This document shows, piece by piece, positions 58,721 to 64,000 of a stretch of DNA of 64,000 nucleotides. The DNA is from Karstenula rhodostoma CBS 690.94 (Eukaryota > Ascomycota > Dothideomycetes > Pleosporales > Didymosphaeriaceae), in NCBI GenBank assembly GCA_010093485.1, contig MU001493.1, forward strand, positions 343,599-407,598, in the 5' to 3' direction. Under the pieces are notes generated by a model, which did no database searches, had not been told where the DNA came from, and saw only the letters and a list, made by a program, of their open reading frames with translations. The position numbers and the translations under genes are program-made. How positions within the stretch are numbered: position 1 is the first letter of the stretch; the number at the start of each line of letters is the position of its first letter.

Positions 58721-61593
58721 ATCGCTTCACCCCCATTCTGCACTCCCCCTCCCCTCCCCCAGCCAGCGCTCCTGAGGCCTCGCGCTGCCTGCAACCTGCG
58801 ATACGCTCGACGGCCGGGCCAAGCGCATCCTTCGGGCAGGTCAGATGTTCCAGAACAGACAAGCTGGCGTCGGCTTCGATGCTGGGCGTTATCTCGTCGA
58901 CGCTCAGGAACGCCACCCAAGCCCTTGGCAGAAACGCCCTCCAGCCAGGTATTCCGTGAGCGACGAAGCTTTGCCCAGCCATCCCGCGCACACACGGCCA
59001 CGCAGAGACCTGCCCGCGCCGCCGCAGCATTCCACCATGTTTTCGGGGTGTGGTGTTGAGCCTCCGCCCACGACGCTGATACTGGCGGCCGGCTTCCCCA
59101 CAGACGGGGTCGCGGGGCGGGCAATCTGCACAGTAGCGCCCACACTACGCCCCGCCCTCCGCTGCTCTTCCTCCCCGCGCCCGTCTCGCCGCCAACCCGC
59201 ACAATTGGACCGCCGCTGCCTGCTTACAGTATAGATGCTGTCGATGCGCCACGGATAAATGGAAGACGGCCCTGCTGCAATTCGCCCGCACACATGCCGC
59301 GCCCGGACGCCGCGCCCTCATCCGCACATCCCGCCCCGGATTGGCCACTGGTGCATCGTGTGTTGCCTGGGCCATCCTCGCTCGCCGCCCAACACTGGAC
59401 CTGGGACACGGTTGCGCAGTACCGCCCGCCAGGCCACACGTGGTCGCGGCTATCCGGTGCGCCTCGGTGCCCGCTGTCGCGAGCAGTCGCAGGATGATGC
59501 CCGTGTGGATGCGACACCGGAGAGGCTGTGTCTGCTTTGCCGAAGCCTTTGGCCCGGTGGCAGCCCAGCGGCCTCAACTAAACTGGCCTCGGATGCTTCT
59601 ATGTTTGCAGCAGTCAGCGACACCTCACAAAGCAGTACCCAAGCGACCGTTTCGAGCCTGTAATATCGAAACGCAATGTAAGCGCGCCGCACAGGGTCCG
59701 TAGGGCAGGCTGCTACTCTAGCCATCTGACGGTCCAATCAACCCTGCACCTACACCACCTCCAACGTGCTTCGGTGAATCTTACCAAAGTCCAAGCGCTT
59801 TCAATCAAAGAACACGATAACAGCCACCAGGTACAATCACAGACTTGATAGATCTCCCGGTAAGCGATGCGGCGCAGGCTTCGCTCTGGGCGTTGTTTGC
59901 TTGTCTGCAATCAAAATTGATGCCAGCACGGCACTGCAGAACGCGTCCCACGGTCCAGTGCCTTCTGCAGTATCTACCTGAAACCGCGTGGCGTCGACCG
60001 TTGCTGCTGTGGCCTAGCCCTGGCACTGGTCGACGATTATCGTGCGAAGTTATACAGCATGCGCAGCCAAATGTTTTGTGTGACGGCATCTCACCTGCAG
60101 CCCATATATGCAGCCCTTCAGCCCTTCCATGGGCTAGGCGAGGAGTCATGGGCACAAAGGACTGGACCGCTTCCCTAGCATCGAGATGGGAAAGTCCATT
60201 TTCCGTCATGGGCGGTTTCTATTCTTTATGCGGCCTTGGATCTACTCACCGATCTGAATCCTTTGGCTGCTTACCCTGGCCATCTATCCAACCTCTCAGT
60301 GCATTGCGAGACCTGGACAATGGCCAGAAGTAGACTATTCACGTCTCAGATACATGTCGAAACTGAAAATGCAAGACTACTGACTTTGCTCCAGTCGATG
60401 GCTTTCACGACACCTGTCAATTTGATTTGGTTCAACATCCAAGATGCGGATTCGGCGAGTTCAGGACAGGCGTTCCCGCTTGCTCCAGTTCTGGTATGCA
60501 CCGCGGATCGAAGACCATCATAGTCTATAACATATAGCAAGTGCAGCTTTTGCATCGGAAAAGACGTTATGTAGGCTGCAATAACGCAATTGCCTATACT
60601 CTGGATCAACTGGATCAACTCAACTTGCATGATCCCTATGTCAGTCTACGTTCTACAGCGGTAACGGTGCTACACGACACACTAACCAAAATGCAACAAG
60701 GCTTGATCAACGCCTTTATCATCCGCTCGTCACTGCTTATAGTATTGCGACACCGATTTGATACCCACCAGTGCGTTGAATTTCAAAGGGAGAATCTGCC
60801 TGTGGACCTTCATGAACACGTGGGAAGCCCCAGCTCATGGTTCGATGCTGTGGAAGTACTACATACTAGGCCTTGCACTTGTCTACTGAATACAACAGCA
60901 AGCAGTAGCAGTCTCATTCGACTTAGCAAATTTCCCACCACATCGCGAGCTACATCCGGTTCGTCGCAGCTGTCGCAGCTCCATGGCACCGAATACGATA
61001 TCACGCGGACCAGATGTCTTTAGTCCAACGTAGCAAATGGACAAAGAGACATACCCTCGTCCTAAATGACAATGTAGTACCCGGACACGCCCCAACACAA
61101 CTGCGCTGGGACCCACATGGCACCCAAACGCGCGGTCAAGTGCACGCTCGCACCAACCAACGCAGCGGCGACTGTCACGGTGCACGACGGGTACCTGCGG
61201 TCCGACGCAGTGGCACTACTCTCCATATCACGGATAAATAAGAGAACAGGACAATGACGAGTGCATATCGCTCCTTGAAGCCTCTCAGAGTTTGTTGGAG
61301 GTCATCTGCGCTCGATATATTCGTGTACGGGTCCGAGTTTGATGAATACATCACATTGGCGAGTCAATTCACCATCTCTGCACTAGAAACCAGTGTCTTC
61401 TAGGTGCCATATGAAGAGCACGTTGATTGTGGAGTAAATCTTCTGAGCATCAAGCTCCGCCTCGAGTCCCCGCATCTCCGCCCTGAACTACGTCAAGCAC
61501 TCTCCCTAAAAATATGCTGGAGATCGCCACGGCCTTCAGGCAATCCTTTGCAACTCTTCCCCTTCCCAGCATATACTCTCCAAAACTCTCACC

Positions 61594-61788
61594 ATGGCCG
61601 CCCTCTCAGCCCTCCTCACCACAGCAGCAACCTCGTTCTCAAACACCACGAACTCCCCCACTCTCACAGCCGCCGCGATGGCAAAGCCTGTTTTGGCTGC
61701 ACGACCACAAGCTCGCGCGGTAACCAGTACCTGGTGACTTGCAACGCTGACTTTTACGGCGGTGACCTACAATTAACGCAGGTACGTG
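61594..61788 (+). pseudogene. Possible remnant of a PAN-like secreted domain
   Basis: One frame reads DGKACFGCTTTSSRGNQYLV followed by TCNADFYGGDLQLTQ, ending just before a GTACGT donor. The spacing Cys...TTSSRGNQY-x-x-x-CN-x-D-x-YGGDL resembles the first half of fungal PAN/apple-like modules. A signal-peptide-like MAALSALLTTAATSFSNTT starts at 61594 but in a different frame. No continuation of the domain (further cysteines in frame) was found downstream. It may be a gene relic, or one exon of a gene whose other exons I cannot see, or chance. Confidence 0.3.
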
Positions 61789-62269
61789 CGCATGTTTTGT
61801 ATCCCAGCTCCATATCCTGTCTCGCGTGCATCTGCCGACCGCACAAGATGACAAGCAAGAAAGAAAGAAGAAGAAAAAAAGGAATCCCGTGGCTTGCAAA
61901 AGCGCGCGAAGAGTCAGCAGTCAAAAGAAAGGAATCAGAAAGGGAAAAGCCAGACGCCTGCCATGCTGACACACAACCCTTAGACGCCCACCCTCGAAAA
62001 ATGCCTCGTCGCATGCTCCCACACGAACCTCTCCCAAATATGATACTTCGCGAGCTTCTGCAAGCCGCGGCAAAAGGCAGTACAGGAACTCTGTGGGGTG
62101 CCAACACACAAAGATTTGCAAACAGCTCAAAAGCCATCTATTTTCCTCCTCCAGCTCAGGAGTCTGTTGGGCTGGGTACACATGTCGTCAGAGAAAGTAA
62201 CGGGCAATTTCGGAATTTCGTTTACATCATGTGTTGTTATTTTTATTATTGCACACCATCATCACCCCT

Positions 62270-64000
62270 CTACGAGCAAACATCCAGCTTCGCAACACTA
62301 GGGTCATGGTCACTGATCTGCGCAGCCTTGTCCACCCACGTATTAACATGCACGTGCTCGTACTGCGCGTGCTTCTTCAGCGAGTCGGAGACGAACATGT
62401 GGTCGAGCTGCTGCGCCTGCATGTCGAAGAGATACGTGTAGCGCTCGACGGGCTTGATGCCGACGACAGCATCGAGGTCGTTGAGGCGCGAGATGTCGAC
62501 GTAGCTCTTCATCGGGGCTACGGAGATGAACTCGTTGAAGTCGCCCGCTGTGATGACGCGCGCGTGCTTGTCCTGCGCGAAGATGCTCTGTAGCGCGTTA
62601 GTTAGTCGTCGCGGGAAGAAGAAAAAAAAAACCCCGCGCAGACGAGTCGTGTGCATCCATCGACATACCTTGACGAAGTTTGCGGTAATCTCAGCCTGCG
62701 CCTGGCGATCGTCGACGCCGCCGTTGACGGGCGGCCGCGCATCCCCCTGGATACTGCTGCTCCCGCCCTTGCTCCCAAAATGCACGTTGACGGTGAAGAA
62801 GTTAGCCTCGCTCTTGCCCTTCTTGCCAAGGACCTCCCACTGCGCGACGAGGGGCTTGCGGCTGGCAGTCCACGCCTCGTTGGTAGGGTCGATGCGACCG
62901 GGGTTGTACTTGAGGGTCGGGCCGGGCAGGACGGCGTTTGCGTCGAGGGAGCCGCCCGCGTGGGGCTTGTACAGGCGGACGAGCGAGGGCTTGTAGAAGT
63001 ACGCTGTGCGGATGTTGCCGCCTGGGGCGCCGCCGTCCTGGTCGTCTACGGGGTCCACGTCGGCGAAAGCGTACGTGGGACCGCCGATGCTGGCGATGGC
63101 CGCGGAGAGCGTGGACAGCGTGAGGTTGGCGGATACGACGGCGTCGTTGGTGGGGCCGTTGTCGTCCTGGACTTCCTGCAGGAAGATGAGGTCCGGGGAG
63201 CGGAGGTAGTCGACGATGTGGGCGGCGATGGCGGGCAGGTGTGTGCTGTTGGTGAAGAGGTTCTCGATGTTGTACGCGCCGAGGGTGAGGCCGCTGCACT
63301 TTCCGTTGGACTTGAGCTTCGTTGCCGACGGGAGCGCCGGCTTCTGGGATTTCTTGACCTTGATGGCGGTGGTGGGGAGGATGCGGTAGAAGCCGAAGGC
63401 CTGGGTGACGACGCCGGTGATTTCCTCGAGGTCGTCGCCGAGCTTGGTGGTGGAAGGGTTCGACGTGCCGTCAAGGGGCGATCCGATGATGATAGTCTCC
63501 GGGTTTGCGTCCTTGTCGTGCTGCGTCAAGCCATCGCGGCCGTTTCGTCCAGTGACCTTCCAGTTGCCGATGACCCACGTGTCGCCGTAGTTGTTGGGCT
63601 TGTTGACCGCAGTGGGCTTCCTCACCGTCACCAGCTCGCCGGACAAGCTCTCCCAAAAGTCCATGCCGTACTTCTTGGGCTCCAGAACAGGGTTTGCGAC
63701 CGAGATCAGGGAAACGTTGTTCGGCACCCCGAATACATCTCCGCCGTCGAGGCTGCTGAACTGCTCGGTCGGGGGACTGGTGGTGTCCTTTCCGATGACG
63801 AGGGCTTTCACCTTGTTCCCGGACGACAGCTTCTCCTCCAATGTCGGACTCGCGAGCTCAGTCAGGTAGACGTAGGCTTTGCTCGAGCGGTACTCCGACA
63901 CCTTGCCTCCAATCGAGATGGCATCTCCAACAGTGAGGTTGCTAGCCGTAGCAAACTTGGCGCCGAAGACATAGAGAGATTCCGAGGTCCTTGCATCGCG
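62270..64000 (-). CDS. Endonuclease/exonuclease/phosphatase-family nuclease, 5' end outside window
   Basis: The frame is open to the right edge, so the N-terminus is missing. At least two exons are seen: 64000-62669 and 62587-62270. The catalytic blocks of the EEP (DNase I-like) fold occur in order: GLTLGAYNIENLF, PDLIFLQEVQDDNGPTNDA, RTAYFYKP, FFTVNVHFGSKGGSS, ITAGDFNEF and the terminal SDHDPSVAKLD. The N-terminal part (VGDAISIGGKVSEYRSSKAY, then TELASPTL) resembles the OB-like region of bacterial and fungal extracellular nucleases of the ExeM/NucH type. Such enzymes are usually secreted; the signal peptide would lie outside the window. Intron 62588-62668 has GTATGT, a CTAAC branch and a CTACAG acceptor. 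It is 81 nt with no stop in frame. Confidence 0.88.
   Translation of the reverse strand, partial: RDARTSESLYVFGAKFATASNLTVGDAISIGGKVSEYRSSKAYVYLTELASPTLEEKLSSGNKVKALVIGKDTTSPPTEQFSSLDGGDVFGVPNNVSLISVANPVLEPKKYGMDFWESLSGELVTVRKPTAVNKPNNYGDTWVIGNWKVTGRNGRDGLTQHDKDANPETIIIGSPLDGTSNPSTTKLGDDLEEITGVVTQAFGFYRILPTTAIKVKKSQKPALPSATKLKSNGKCSGLTLGAYNIENLFTNSTHLPAIAAHIVDYLRSPDLIFLQEVQDDNGPTNDAVVSANLTLSTLSAAIASIGGPTYAFADVDPVDDQDGGAPGGNIRTAYFYKPSLVRLYKPHAGGSLDANAVLPGPTLKYNPGRIDPTNEAWTASRKPLVAQWEVLGKKGKSEANFFTVNVHFGSKGGSSSIQGDARPPVNGGVDDRQAQAEITANFVKVCRWMHTTRLRGVFFFFFPRRLTNALQSIFAQDKHARVITAGDFNEFISVAPMKSYVDISRLNDLDAVVGIKPVERYTYLFDMQAQQLDHMFVSDSLKKHAQYEHVHVNTWVDKAAQISDHDPSVAKLDVCS

Larger units (their letters stand above)
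58267..62269. other. Gene-poor 4-kb interval with microsatellites
   Basis: No complete gene was recognised. The left half (58.3-59.6 kb) is very GC-rich, giving long overlapping frames on both strands without domains. It holds a (CT)n run and a 9-bp tandem repeat. The right half (59.7-61.5 kb) is mixed and shows no coding signal. A short cysteine-containing segment at about 61654-61788 resembles the start of a fungal PAN-like secreted domain, annotated separately. A purine tract occurs at 61856-61885. Confidence 0.5.

Noticed and set aside
58265..59577. Several long overlapping frames on both strands
   Set aside because: This is a GC-rich region where stops are rare. The frames run through the (CT)n repeat and encode low-complexity tracts.
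61404..62441. 345-residue plus-strand frame
   Set aside because: Most of it has no coding character, and it overlaps the nuclease 3' end. Only a short PAN-like segment inside it is of interest and is reported separately.

Overview
The window looks like nuclear DNA of a filamentous ascomycete (Pezizomycotina). Protein genes are broken by short introns of about 40-110 bp with GTANGT-like donors and CTAAC/CTAAT-like branch sites. Coding density is about 55-60 percent. The gene set includes DASH-complex Ask1, Spc24, Fis1, Pms1, type II PI4-kinase and several LPxELR-type F-box-like orphans. Base composition and orphan style suggest Dothideomycetes, perhaps the Mycosphaerella-related orders; that placement is inference. 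I found no bacterial, organellar or viral segment, no tRNA or rRNA gene and no CRISPR array.

Layout. 0.6-5.6 kb: an accessory-looking stretch with a LaeA/UMTA-like methyltransferase, a proline-iminopeptidase-like hydrolase with an in-frame stop, and an orphan coiled-coil gene. 5.6-7.1 kb: no gene seen. 7.2-12.2 kb: PMS1, divergent from an F-box-like gene. 13.3-16.0 kb: phospholipase D. 16.8-21.7 kb: a 1449-residue coiled-coil protein with near-identical 66-residue repeats. 23.3-24.9 kb: SPC24 and FIS1, divergent. 25.7-27.2 kb: a RING-H2 ubiquitin ligase. 28.1-32.9 kb: a 1557-residue GYF-domain protein. 34.4-35.3 kb: a low-complexity R/G/Y-plus-acidic protein. 36.8-39.9 kb: two small coiled-coil orphans and an F-box-like gene. 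40.0-44.4 kb: a badly decayed membrane-ankyrin-SPRY gene. 44.6-46.2 kb: a small orphan and an SDR oxidoreductase. 46.7-50.7 kb: ASK1 and LSB6. 51.7-55.2 kb: a SNF2 (Rad5/HLTF-like) ATPase. 56.6-58.3 kb: an allantoate-permease-like MFS transporter. 58.3-62.3 kb: a gene-poor 4 kb with microsatellites. 62.3-64.0 kb: the 3' part of a secreted-nuclease-like EEP gene that leaves the window.

The conserved genes are housekeeping: mismatch repair and replication-stress ATPase, kinetochore (Spc24, Ask1), lipid signalling (PLD, PI4K II), mitochondrial fission and ubiquitin ligation. I see no metabolic gene cluster. The most notable signals are two pseudogenes caught at different stages of decay, the recently duplicated repeats of the coiled-coil protein, a stopless 3n intron in the nuclease gene, and a possible remnant of a PAN-like secreted module at 61.6-61.8 kb. 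Splice coordinates were worked out by hand from phase-consistent GT/AG pairs and read as predictions.
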